A stretch of DNA of 64,000 nt, from the NCBI GenBank assembly GCA_905221605.1, contig CAJNDS010002593.1, forward strand, positions 239,814-303,813. The letters are read 5' to 3'. Below are positions 1 to 10,312 of the stretch, in pieces. The DNA comes from Symbiodinium natans (taxonomy: Eukaryota > Sar > Dinophyceae > Suessiales > Symbiodiniaceae). Numbering within the stretch: the stretch's first letter is position 1; the number at the start of each line of letters is the position of its first letter. A program made the translations under genes and the position numbers. The notes beneath the pieces were generated by a model. The model worked only from the letters and a program-made list of their open reading frames with translations. It was not told the DNA's origin and ran no database searches.

Positions 1-474
1 TGTACTACATGGTATCCTCGTTGCTGAACTCCCTTCGGCTGGAGCAAGAAGCCATCCAGCGCATGTGCTTGCAAAAGCTGGGGACAGGCCACGGCTCCGA
101 AGAGGTATCCCCATCTGCCACGCACAAGCTCTGCCCCATATCTGAGGGCGGTATATGCAGTGCAGCGCGCGCGAGGACAGACCTGCACGTGAGTATCAAG
201 GTGGCGAAACAAGATGCTAGCAGCAACGAACGTTTTGGGCTGCGGGACATGTTTTGGGTACCACGGCTTGTGTCGGGTACTGGCCGATCCACTTGCGGAG
301 CACTGCTATTGGTGATGTCCATGCCAACCATGGCAATCCTGACCATGCTCTTGGCGTTAGTTAGCATTTGGCCATCGATTCGAGCAAACCTTGGTTTGTA
401 TACAGTAGCAGTTGTTAAAGCCCATTTGTGAACCGCAACCTTCAAGCGCCTCGAGTGAGTAGTGCAACTTGCAG

Positions 475-594
475 GTATGGCATGGTTCATCAAGCACCGC
501 ACCGATGTGCCAGAGATCACATCAATCGTGGCCGATGTGCCTGGACTGCATCCGAACTTCACGCCCGAGGTACAAGACTATTCGCCCCTTGGAG
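475..594 (+). CDS. Internal exon, unknown protein
   Basis: This 120-nt exon is bounded by an acceptor ending in ttgcag and a donor GTGAGC. It translates in phase 2 to a 39-residue stretch starting MAWFIKHRTDVPEITS and ending QDYSPLG. It has no internal stop, a balanced charged/hydrophobic composition and good splice sites at both ends. I do not recognise the domain. It is the first well-supported exon of a plus-strand gene that appears to continue to about 5.1 or 7.35 kb. A further possible exon fragment (bases 6-75, reading LLNSLRLEQEAIQRMC) sits at the window edge and is weaker. Confidence 0.55.
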
Positions 595-1150
595 GTGAGC
601 TAGTAAGTCCTCTGTCGATGTCGAGGCGCAGTCTTTAGCAAACTCAATTTCGGGTTTATCTGAGGCTGTTTATTCTGGATACCTACACTGGCTTCACGCT
701 GACGTCCAAGGCTGATCCAGAGCGAACAACTTTTCTAAAGAACAGAGCTCCTTGACTTTGCCAAGCCCTGCCGTGCTGCGAGTGAGGAATTGCTAGACGG
801 GAGACTGTCGGGGTTTCGCAGCTGGAGCCTTGGCACCGCCGGTCTCAGCATGAGCAAAGGTTTTCGATGGATCCTCAGAGATCGATGACGCGTCTGGTGA
901 ATCAAGTTCTGGTGTGTTCCCAGATGCAATGCAGCAGCTGCATGAGCAGTTTTCATCATGTTGGCCCTGCACAGGGCTTCCACGCAAGGCACAGCAAGGG
1001 ATCTAACATGCAAATTGCTGCAGCAAAATAGCAAGATGTGACTTGTGAAACCTGACTGAAACTCCGAGGCTGATTCATACGGTGCCATTACGCCGCGTGA
1101 ATGCCTCTTATCCCACAATCATTCACCTTACTGCTGGCACCTTCAGCCAG

Positions 1151-1293
1151 GCCCAGCCGTGGGAGTATGAGCGAATGGTAGCGGGAAGCCTAAAGTCAAG
1201 TGACTTGGACAAGGCAAGAGCCCGTAATGTTCAGCTACGGCTGAGCACTGTCTCCGAACTGGCCAGTGCAAGCAAACGTATGTACTGCTTGAG
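1151..1293 (+). CDS. Internal exon, unknown protein
   Basis: The exon lies between acceptor ttcagccag and a consensus donor GTGAGT. Its 47 residues begin AQPWEYERMVAGSLKSSDL and end SKRMYCL. They are rich in charged residues and look helical. The family is not recognised. It probably belongs to the same gene as the exon at 475-594, and the intervening 560 bases show no other convincing exon. Confidence 0.55.
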
Positions 1294-2101
1294 GTGAGTT
1301 CTGTATGTTACGGTCAAGGGACTGTGCTATAACCGAACACCACGAAACGGAGCACATGTTAGCCGAAATTGCAGGTGCAGACGTACACGATTACAGTGGT
1401 CCACGTCATGCCCCACTTCAGCCCGGCTCTCTGAGTTCGCAGTGGCATTCAGGGTGAATTTTCCCTTGAGGTTGGCACACTCACAACTCGGATCTAGTCG
1501 GTTTCAGCCAAGTGCCATAAACATCATAAGAAGCTTCGACGGGCCAGGGTTTTGCGAAGCCCGTGCCGTTTTCATTCAAGCCGCACGTGTGTGAGTTAAG
1601 CTGACGATCCGACTATCCAATCTGCGTGGCTCGCATGTCAAGTGCAAGCCTGCCAGGAACATTGATGCTCACAGGAATTCTGGACAATGGTGAGGAGTTT
1701 GAAGAATGCAATTCGGGCAAAAACGTCGAGAGAAGTGCGCTTGCGATTCCGGACAATCTGGTCTCACTGCCGCTTGCCTTCCTAGCACCAGAAGGGAGGG
1801 AATCCAGCACCCTAAACACGAAACCCTAAAATCCTGCACCGGCAAAGTTTTGCAAGGGCGCAGGCGGGAATCTTGCCGCTTGAAGTAGGCGTCTGCCGGG
1901 GACGTGGATAAACCCAGGGCTGCATGCCTCAGTGAACGAATGGGGAAAAAGTTCCTCCCATATGACGAAGAGGAAACGGAATCAAACACATACACACACA
2001 CACAAGAAAAGGAGCAATCCCAAAGATTACCAGACTCCGAGCATGCAAGAAACACGTTGAAAGAAGCTTCATCGGTTGAGAGGGCTGGTGAGCTCCTGCA
2101 G

Positions 2102-2309
2102 TCAAACTGCGAGGCGCGTGGAGGCAGCTTTCGACCAGTTCTACTTTGGCATACCATATCGCAATGTACGAAGTGGCAGAGTTACGACCGTGTTCAAGAC
2201 CTGGAACGAAGACACAAAGGCCGCCATTTGTACAGGGCTTGTCGGAACTTGAGCTGCTTGTCATGGCTGTGCATGTGGCAGCAGTGCTGCCTTGTGCGAC
2301 GGGAGGTTG
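2102..2309 (+). CDS. Two candidate exons, one hydrophobic
   Basis: The first segment starts after acceptor ctcctgcag and reads VEAAFDQFYFGIPYRNVRSG, then TTVFKTWNEDTKA. The second, 2236-2309, runs from acceptor tttgtacag to a consensus donor GTAAGT and reads SELELLVMAVHVAAVLPCA, a likely membrane or buried helix. The two use different frames, so a junction must lie between them. It was not resolved. The family is not recognised. Confidence 0.45.
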
Positions 2310-2929
2310 GTAAGTGGCGCTGTGAGGGCTGGTGTCAACGGGAGCTGTATTGCTTGGGCTTCCAGGAGAGCCGTGAGGGCCACTTGGTAGCAACAGCTTG
2401 CGAATTACAGACGAGAATGAGTCGAATGACTAGAGGAAGGCTCAGCTGCGCAGCGTCGCTGCAGGTTGTTTCTTCGCGATGGCTTCCGCAGCAGCACTTC
2501 GCTGCGATGCGGTTCTCGACACGCAGAGTCGTAGCCGGCCCTATCGTGAGATTCTCAACTTGACTGCATCTTAGCTGCAAATAGGCGGTGTGCCGAGATT
2601 CGTGCGATTCGTGCTGAGCTCACCGTCGCGCCCTGGTGTGGCCTTCCGTTGCCAGTGCCGTGCATGCCATATGCAGTGCCGCAGTGCCGATGTGAAGTGG
2701 CTTCGAACTGCGGAGCGGAGGTCAACTCTTGCCATGCACTTTCAAGCACATCTTTTCAAGTCCTTTTCAAATCCTTTGCACTGAGGCACAGATCTGCAGC
2801 GCCAATAGCCCGACCTGCCTCCCAGAGATCAACACGGAGTCCGGCGTTGTACGTGCAGCTGAGTCTGAAATAGTCTGAACTTATGCGGGCTGCGTTCAAG
2901 ACTGCGACCCGAACTTTCGCTCTAGGCAG

Positions 2930-3556
2930 ACATCTCAGCGCTCATTCTTCACGACGGTGTGGTGGAGCAGATCCCAGCCGTAATGTTCAAGGCTGGGCTG
3001 GAAGTCCAAGTTTCTAAGACGCTCTCTGTGTGAGAAGGCCGCAGAACTCCAAAAACACTTTCTCAACAATCCTAGGTCCTAGAACTAGAACATGACCTAG
3101 AAGTTTTGGCCTCAGGGTGTTTAAGGTGCAGGTATTCCCGCAACACATGTTGAGTATCACCAATCTCCAGCTTTTCTCCTGAAGGCAACCTTGATTTCGG
3201 CATCGACTTTGCACAACTTTCTCCAGCAGAAGGCTGGAATTCAGGGTCAGACTTGGATGAGGTCCGTTGTCGCTTCTCCTCTTGGAGCATCTACGCCTTC
3301 AACATCGCCTTTGCATGAAGGTTGCAGTTCCAAGAGGAACCTTCAAAGCCCCCCACTCCGACTATGCTGTCCGCATGCCACACCTTGCCGCGCAGCCCAT
3401 TCCACCCACTCCACCTCCTCCTTTGCCTGGAGGTCTCCTTCCAGCTTGGCACTCCAAGTGTTCGTCTCCTGATCAGAAGTGCTGACGCTGTCAAGTTCAA
3501 GTATGAAACCCTCGCTGCAGAAAGGATGCCGTGGGTCGCTCCTTGTAGCTGCAATA
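2930..3556 (+). CDS. Three probable exons, unknown protein
   Basis: Exon 2930-~3028 follows acceptor tctaggcag and reads ISALILHDGVVEQIPAVMF. Exon 3171-3312 runs from acceptor ctccag to a GC-type donor GCATGA and includes DFGIDFAQLSPAEGWNSG and CRFSSWSIYAFNIAF. Exon 3477-3556 follows acceptor gatcag and reads SADAVKFKYETLAAERMPW. The composition is that of an ordinary globular protein. No family is recognised. Confidence 0.5.
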
Positions 3557-3771
3557 GTTTGTTTAGGCAGCTGTTGCTGGTGCTGGTCGGCCGCAGGTTC
3601 ACCAAAATCCAGCTGTCTGTCAGCCACTCCTACATATGCATTTTTTTTCAGACGCGACATGCTGAATGCAAAAACAGCATCTTCTGAATCGTATCTCTGA
3701 CCTGAGGAAAACCACAACATGGGCCCTGCACAGAAGATTGCAGTGTCCCTGCCGCTGGGAAGATACTTCAG

Positions 3772-4256
3772 GTATCTTCAGATTTCTTCGCGTTGCACAT
3801 GAAGCATTGGGTCTGAGCATCGAAGAGCCCAAGCCTAAACGCCAGCTCAATTCCGATACTGAATTAGTCCGGCTTGACATGCACCCGACGTCTTTTCGTC
3901 AAACTTGTGATTTGCTGGAGATTTGGCTGAAGCAAAGGAGCTACAACGCACTCGATATGACAAGCCCGAACGTCACGGTGTTTGTTGCAGCACTCTTCGA
4001 TGACGAGGCCTGCGCACGCGCCAAACTCGGAACAGCGACCATAGGCCAACACTCGGCCATCACAAATAGAAGGGGTCGCGTCCTGCGTGGAAAGCGCGCC
4101 GGGCTTGCAGTGACAAGTGTACCGGACGGCATCAGTTTCTCATAGACCTTAGCATTCCTCCACTGGCATGGGAGTTTCAGGATTTCTATTTGGAGTGGGC
4201 GTCTGATCAGCCCGAAGTGCTCGACCCGTACAAGATCTGGGTCATCTTTCCAGAAT
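3772..4256 (+). CDS. Two probable exons, unknown protein
   Basis: The first exon starts at 3772 after acceptor acttcag. It has a long open frame including FRFLRVAHEALGLSIEEPK, RQTCDLLEIWLKQRS and NVTVFVAALFDDEA. The second, 4111-4256, uses another frame from acceptor gcttgcag to donor GTGAGA and reads HQFLIDLSIPPLAWEFQDF then EVLDPYKIWVIFPE. The frame change means an intron lies between about 4030 and 4110. Coding character is strong, but I do not recognise the domain. Confidence 0.55.
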
Positions 4257-4446
4257 GTGAGAGTGGCTTGTCATACCGAGATGGTTTGCTGCTCTGGAGC
4301 TGCCCCTGTGTCTGGAAAGGAATTGATGGAGGTTAAACTTGTGCTCTTCATTCTGTCCTGTCGAGACACAGCTAGGCAGTGTGTGCCACGGCCTTCATGT
4401 GCAACTCTTGCGCAGAGTACAACAGCAGATGTTTGTTAAATCTTAG

Positions 4447-5137
4447 GTGAAGAGATGGCCTTGTACGATGCCTGCGGGGGCTCTTGGAACACGAGTCTGG
4501 GCCAAGCCCCTTTGGCTGTCAACTTTGGGGTGCAGTTCCGGTTCGGGGTTGCAGGCCCTTGGACTTGGTGAATGGCGCCAGTACTTGTGTCTTCTTGCGC
4601 TTCGGGACGCACGATGGGCTGTTGTGTGCTTTGTATGACAATGTACGGATGGTGCAGTGGGTGCTCGGAGTCTTCAATTGGCTAAGGCTTCAGTCAACAA
4701 GTGGTCGCCCGACCTCACCATGCGTGGTCAGATTCGATCGAAAGTCTCCGACAAGATCTTCAGGACCAGCGTCAGGGCCCATGCCGAAACGCAACTTGCT
4801 CATCACCACTGATGCCAATACCTGCAATGCACCCCAAAACATGTTATGCATGGTGACACCCATACGCAGCGCTTCTTTGGGTTGGGCTTGAGATGGAAGT
4901 GACGAACGCATACCAACATACTAGTGACTCGAGGAGAAGAAGTGCGAGAGAGAAGGCATGCAACTGTGTAGTTTGTAAGTGTTCCTGGCCAGGCCGCGCG
5001 AGCTGCATGTTTTCTTGAGCTTCGGGGGTCAGATCCAGCCGCTGCAGCATCTTGTACGTGAGAGCTGCAACGTGCCCATCTGCCGTGGAAACTTCGACAA
5101 GTGCTTCGCTACCTCATGCAAGTCGGACCAGTGCAAG
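4447..5137 (+). CDS. Three-exon block with GC donors, cysteine-rich end
   Basis: Exons 4447-4550, 4687-4797 and 5033-5137 join in phase 0 through GC-type donors (GCAGGC, GCTCAT, GCAAGG). They give a continuous protein: EMALYDACGGSWNTSLGQ and AVNFGVQFRFGV, then ASVNKWSPDLTMRGQ, then a cysteine-rich stretch CNVPICRGNFDKCFATSC. The matching phases at all junctions support the model. The cysteines could form disulphides or bind metal. No family is recognised. The gene probably extends upstream through the exons listed above. Confidence 0.55.
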
Positions 5138-5169
5138 GCAAGGTGAACTTTCACTGTAACGCATGTTAT

Positions 5170-5275
5170 CTATACAAATACAAATACAAGTACAAATACA
5201 AATACAAAAAGAAATAGAAATACAAATACAAATACAAATGCAAATGCAAATACAAATACAAATACAAGCACAATA
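5170..5275. repeat. Imperfect (ACAAAT)n microsatellite
   Basis: About 17 imperfect hexamers of the type tacaaa/acaaat, with single-base variants (aagtac, aaaaag, aaatgc), followed by an AT-rich tail to about 5350. Confidence 0.85.
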
Positions 5276-6254
5276 TCATCCAGTATAATATACTATAACA
5301 GAATATTTCGCAAAATATTATATAATGGTATCATCTAAACAAAAGTATAATGTGATTTTGTAGCCGAGCCAGCGCTTCTCCGCCTTGGCCGGAATCGTTT
5401 TCGAAAGCCTGCTCGGCATGGGGTGCCCCAAACTTGTAAAGGTCTCTTTCCTTTCTGGGGCCCCCTCCCCCGCCCCTGACAAAAAGAGGGTACGCAGAAT
5501 GTACCGGAAGCTTTTTTCAGTTTGCAGAGTCCTACCGGCCTGAAGAACTCAGCTTTATGGAGCATTCGGGGCTTTGGGACGTGAGGAACCTATCGTTTCG
5601 CGACTTTTTCGTTTTGGGTTCGCCACAGAACTTCTGGCGAGTTCCAGAAGGGACGGTCGATACGGGGAGGGTGACTAGAAGGAACTGGCCACCTAAATAT
5701 CTAACAGCAACGTTCTTGTTTGGCTTCGGGTCTGTTTCCGGTTGAAACATGCATAAGCGTTGTAGAATGCTCTGCAGCCATGTCAAGAGAGAGGAGTTTC
5801 TAGGTGGAGGATGCCTCGTCTAGGGGTAGCTTCATGTCATGTCGATGCGGCAAGGAGGCTTGTCTGCAGGAGGCCTACAACTTCTGTTCAGATGAAAAAC
5901 ACAGAGGACCCTGCAAAAATTGGGGCTCAGGGAGCGATCAAGAGTGATGGGCCACGAAACAGATCCGAAGCTGAAAGCAAGGAGTCTGAATCTGTGTGAA
6001 GGACGCACTCTTGGGATGCTGATTCCACGCGAACACAGCACGTCAGCCCGGCTTTGGATGGCCCAGAAGAGGCCTGGCACTCACCAAACTTGTGTGACAT
6101 CGTGTGACTATCCGAAGGGAATGGGTACAGTTCCGACCAGGCCTGCAAGCAAAGCTGTGTGATTGTTCCACAAACCCAGGTTCCGCACGTGGCTCCAAGT
6201 GAGGATTTTTCCAGAATTCGAGAAGCTGTTCACGATTGAGGCACCAAACGGTTG

Positions 6255-6368
6255 CAGAGTGCGTGTGCGGGTGCAGGTGCAGGTGCAGGTGCAGGTGCAG
6301 GTGTGTGTGTGTGTGTGTGTGTGTGTCTCTGTGTGTCTCTGTCTGTGTGTGTGTGTGTGTGTGTCTGT

Positions 6369-6421
<53 letters not shown>

Positions 6422-6465
6422 TGTGTGGGTGTGCGCACGCGCGGGTGTGTGTGTGTGTGTGCGCC
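6255..6465. repeat. (GCAGGT)n and (GT)n microsatellite
   Basis: A short hexamer run of gtgcag/gcaggt passes into a long, slightly interrupted GT run with occasional tctgtc breaks. The long frames across it on both strands (Val-Cys or Thr-His repeats) are artefacts. Confidence 0.9.
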
Positions 6466-7186
6466 TGTCAACGTATCGGTTGCACAACATCTACATCCCG
6501 AAAGATGCTGTCTTCATGTCGGAGATGTTGACAAGCAAAGAATGACAACAGTGTGTGGGTTTGTGTGCTCCCAGAAGGGGCAAAAGACACTGCTTTCACG
6601 ATGCAGAAACGTAACGCGCACCTGCTCCATCCTGCTCTCTTTCCTGCAATCCTGACTCTTGCCAAGGTGATTCTGGATATCGCGACGGGCTGTGCATATG
6701 GAGCCCAGATTGGCAGTACTGAGCAGAGTCAGCATTGTCAAATTGGATCGTTGCGTGCGCGTGTTTCAGCGCATGGTGTGGGAACTTTAGCAACCGTTTT
6801 TGTGTGCCCACGGAGCTAGCCATGAACTGGATGGCCTCACCCTCAAACAAAGCTAAATCAATTGCTTCATATACAGAGAGTATATTCTGTCACTGTCGCT
6901 GCGGCATCGAGGAACTGGCCTCTTCAGCATCGTGAGGCTTCATAGAAAAGTTCGCTGTTTGCTTGTTCCGTGAGCAGACAGTTGTGGCTGTAGAGAGCGT
7001 CTCCCTTGGAGGCCTTGGTTTCTTACTCGCATGGGCACTCCGATGGGCTTCAAAATTTTGGAAGCTTTGATGAGGCGTGGCCTGCAGACACATTGTAGAT
7101 TGCACGACAAGGTTGTGGAACACGTCTTCCCAAACTTGGACCTTTGACCAGTTTTGTACCTCTAAGCCTGCTTGTCCTTGCTGCAG

Positions 7187-7349
7187 CAATGATGATGAAG
7201 ATCTGGAGCTGGATCTGCCATTCGAGCAGAATCCTGCACCCGCCTCGGTCGCAATGAGCCAGCAAACAACCAGAGTTTGCCAGCAGTCTTCTTTGCATGC
7301 GGCCAAGGTTATGACAGCAATGTTTGACAATTCCAAGGAGGAGTTGCTG
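7187..7349 (+). CDS. Probable exon, acidic then helical
   Basis: It starts after a strong acceptor, a pyrimidine tract ending ctgcag. It reads NDDEDLELDLPFEQNPAPAS, then VCQQSSLHAAKVMTAMF and DNSKEELL, and ends at a possible donor GTGTGT. Reading on gives a stop at 7371-7373, so it could also be the terminal exon of the gene in 0-7 kb. No family is recognised. Confidence 0.5.
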
Positions 7350-7387
7350 GTGTGTACGCGTGTGTTTGCTTGAATGGTTGTTTGATT

Positions 7388-7735
7388 AATGGTTTGATTC
7401 ACCTTGTCTTGGTTGTCTTTGTTGTCGTCTTTGTGGTCGTCTTTGTTGTGTTTGCTTGAATGGTTGTTTGATTGATGGTTTGATTCACTTTGTCTTCGTT
7501 GTCTTTGTCGTTTTTGTTGTCGTCTTTGTGTTGTCGTCTTTGTGTTGTCGTCTCTGTGCCGTCGTCTTTGTGTTGTCGCCTTTGTGTTGTCGTCTTTGTT
7601 GTCGTCTTTGCTGTCGTTTTTGTTGTGGTCTTTGTTGTGGTCTTGGTTGTGGTCTTCGTTGTGGTCTTCGTTGTCGTCTTCATTGTAGTCTTTGGTGTCG
7701 TCTTTGTTGTTGTCTTTGCTGTTGTTGCTGGTGGT
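7388..7735. repeat. TTTGTTGTCGTC-type minisatellite
   Basis: A run of variants of gtcgtctttgttgt, with a ~75-bp block containing gcttgaatggttgtttgatt repeated near its start (7369-7390 and 7449-7473). The minus-strand frame over it (Asp/Asn/Lys-rich) is a repeat artefact. Confidence 0.85.
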
Positions 7736-7749
7736 AACGATCTCGTAAC

Positions 7750-9640
7750 GTTCCGCAGGCTTTTCCTTACTTGGCATATCGAGAACACTGTCAGGCGTGG
7801 TAAACTTCAGCACGCGGGGGTGGGGGGGGGGGAGGCGGGGGTCTGCCAGGCCTGTTTTGCAAAACGCGAGTTTGTGGCTTTTTGCGGCAAAGGGTCACCG
7901 AAGCATTTTTTGTGCCACAAAAAGTGCATTTTTACCTGGGTTTTTGACATGTGACATTACCAATCTTGGAAGAGAAGACGTGTTCTCAGCGAAAACATGC
8001 GTTTCGCCTGGGTTTTTCCGTTGGCAAACGCATCCATGTCCGCACGATGAGAACGTCCGTGTTACCAGCGCACGCGCATGGCCAGAGCATCCATGCCCGC
8101 ACGATGAGAACGTCGATCCGTGTTACCAGTGCGTGCGGCGAATGGCCGGAGCATCCACGTCCGCACGATGAGAACATCCGTGTTGCCAGTGCGTGCGAAT
8201 GGCCAGAGCATAGTCCGCACGGTGAGTACGTCCGTGTTACCAGTGCGTGCGAATGGCCAGAGCATCCATGTCCGCACGATGAGAACGTCCGTGTTACCAG
8301 TGCGTGCGAATGGCCAGAGCATCCATGTCCGCGCGATGAGAACGTCCGTGTTACCAGTGCGTGCGAATGGCCAGGGCATCCATGTCCGCGCGATGAGAAC
8401 GTCCGTGTTACCAGTGCGTGCGAATGGCCAGAGCATCCATGTCCGCACGATGAGAACGTCCGTGTTACCAGTGCATGCGAATGGCCAGAGCATCCATGTC
8501 CGCGCGATGAGAACGTCCGTGTTACCAGTGCGTGCGAATGGCCAGAGCATCCATGTCCGCACGATGAGAACGTCCGTGTTACCAGTGCGTGCGAATGCTG
8601 CGAATGGCCAGAGCATCCATGTCCGCACGATGAGAACGTCTGTGTTACCAATGCGTGCGAATGGCCAGAGCATCCATGTCCGCACGATGAGAACGCCCGT
8701 GTTACCAGTGCGTGCGAATGGCCAGAGCATCCATGCCCGCACGATGAGAACGTCCGTGTTACCAGTGCGTGCGAATGGCCAGAGCATCCATGTCCGCGCG
8801 ATGAGAACGTCCGTGTTACCAGTGCGTGCGAATGGCCAGAGCATCCATGTCCGCACGATGAGAACGTCCGTGCGAATGGCCAGAGCGTCCATGTCCGCAC
8901 GATGAGAACGCCCGTGTTACCAGTGCGTGCGAATGGCCAGAGCATCCATGTCCGCACGATGAGAACGTCCGTGCGAATGGCCAGAGCGTCCATGTCCGCA
9001 CGATGAGAACGCCCGTGTTACCAGTGCGTGCGAATGGCCAGAGCATCCATGTCCGCACGATGAGAACGTCCGTGCGAATGGCCAGAGCGTCCATGTCCGC
9101 ACGATGAGAACGTCTGTGTTACCAGTGCGTGCGAATGGCCAGAGCATCCATGTCCGCACGATGAGAACGCCTGTGTTACCAGTGCGTGCGAATGGCCAGA
9201 GCATGCATGTCCGCGCGATGAGAACCACCGTTTTACCAGTGCGTGCGAATGGCCAACGTTTACCAGTGCGCGCGAATGGTCAGAACAAAGCAGAAACAAA
9301 CCCAAAAATTTACACGCAGCTTTTGGCCCTCAAGAGTCCTCAAATCACACAATTTCTGCATGTGGTGTCAAAGAAACCCACGCGAAAACCCAATGTCGAC
9401 CAACACTGTACGTCCAAAAAACACCTGAAAAAAACCTGCGTGCGCGAAAACCTCTTATTTTCAGAAGCTAAATTTTCGACCGCAAAAAGTTACTTTTACG
9501 ATGCCTGAAGACCAAAAACCCAAGTGAAAACGCGTTTTTGGAGAAAACGTACAAAACAGAACAATCGCGTTTTACAAACTGAAGTTTACCACGCCTGCCA
9601 GTGTTTCCGACATGTCGCATAAAGAAAAGAGAGGGGACTG
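7750..9640. repeat. Inverted-repeat pair enclosing the 57-bp satellite
   Basis: About 7765-7812 and 9576-9637 match in opposite orientation: the left arm reads aacactgtcaggcgtggtaa and the complement of the right arm reads aacactggcaggcgtggtaa. Similarity continues inward through weaker blocks of the type acctgggtttttg and gcaaaacgcgag. The arms enclose the satellite at 8030-9265. It may be a decayed foldback or transposon-like unit into which the satellite expanded. Confidence 0.6.
8030..9265. repeat. 57-bp tandem satellite, about 21 copies
   Basis: The unit can be read from gaacgtccgtgttaccagtg through cgaatggccagagcatccat to gtccgcacgatga. Copies differ by single bases (cacgatgag or cgcgatgag; cgtgttacc or tgtgttacc). 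Truncated units near 8865, 8970 and 9075 skip the gttaccagtg part, giving a higher-order pattern there. Because 57 is a multiple of three and the unit lacks stops in four of six frames, frames of 260-350 codons arise on both strands. I regard these as non-coding. Confidence 0.95.
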
Positions 9641-9862
9641 TTGTGAGGCGGAGTTTTTTTGAATGTGATGCAGTGTTTTGGACTAAGTTCATGTTGTTGC
9701 GAGTGCAAAGCAAATAGCTACCCCCCCCCTAAAACCCACCTCTAAAGTAAAAAGTTCACGACATCAACTCCGACAATCCTGAACCCCATAAGATTCCGGC
9801 ATCGACAACCCCGTATCAGCGTTGCTGCTGTCCACACATGTCTGCGCGCATCATACTCTTGT

Positions 9863-10312
9863 CTACAGATCCTGTATACGTTCACGAGCATACTCCGCAA
9901 GCTCCGTCTCTAGATTAGACTTGCGAGCAGTGTCTTCCCTACATCTAGCACAGGACCAACACAGATGGCTGGATTGACGGGAGTAATGCATTCTGCAGCT
10001 CACCGCTCCTAGCGATTGAACAAGTACCCGTGTCAGCCACGACATGGCCACAGACCGGTGTTTACCAGCACGACAGAAGAATCCTAGTTGTACTACGGGG
10101 CCTTGAAACTGTACAAGAAAGCGAAGCAGTTTATCTACTTCTTTCGTGAAAAGCTTGTGCCCACTTACCGAAGCAAGTGTTTCATCGTGATGTCCTGAGT
10201 GTGAGCGCAAGGACGGGTCGTGTCCCGGGTCGGAAAAGCATCTGCAGTCAACCACGTAATCTAGATCCCTATCATCTGCTTGTCCGCCCCATACGAGTAT
10301 GCGAACTTCTCG
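9863..10312 (-). CDS. RapZ C-terminal-type domain protein, last exon
   Basis: Read on the minus strand, the frame contains EVRILVWGGQADDRDLDYV, VDCRCFSDPGHDPSLRSHSG, HHDETLASVSG, then LLRFLVQFQG and FFCRAGKHRSVAMSWL. This is the order and motif set of the RapZ C-terminal domain: an Asp-x-Arg/Cys segment followed by proline-glycine, an LR..(S/T)G segment, and a Cys-x2-Gly-Lys-His-Arg-Ser-Val loop. In bacterial RapZ this domain binds glucosamine-6-phosphate and the GlmY/GlmZ RNAs. The N-terminal kinase-like half of bacterial RapZ is not seen. The frame ends with a cysteine pair and a charged helix (ELAEYARERIQDL) and a stop at 9863-9865. A pyrimidine-rich acceptor ending ccatcag at 10313 fits the exon start. 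The ligand in this organism is unknown. Confidence 0.7.
   Translation of the reverse strand, partial: REVRILVWGGQADDRDLDYVVDCRCFSDPGHDPSLRSHSGHHDETLASVSGHKLFTKEVDKLLRFLVQFQGPVVQLGFFCRAGKHRSVAMSWLTRVLVQSLGAVSCRMHYSRQSSHLCWSCARCREDTARKSNLETELAEYARERIQDL

Larger units (their letters stand above)
5138..7186 (+). other. Intronic/intergenic stretch with one weak exon candidate
   Basis: It is mostly non-coding, with two microsatellites. One hydrophilic frame (5892-5999) follows acceptor ttctgttcag, begins MKNTEDPAKIGAQGAIKSD and ends ESKESESV before a stop. It could be a terminal exon. A short frame ending [19 protein letters not shown] before a stop at 6545 follows the GT repeat and is weaker. Confidence 0.3.

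Noticed and set aside
6890-7813. 307-codon minus-strand frame rich in Asp, Asn and Lys
   Set aside because: Its middle is the TTTGTTGTC minisatellite, and a better supported plus-strand exon (7187-7349) overlaps it.
7951-9305. Open frames of 260-350 codons on both strands
   Set aside because: They arise because the 57-bp satellite is a multiple of three and lacks stops in four frames. No splice sites or protein-like composition.
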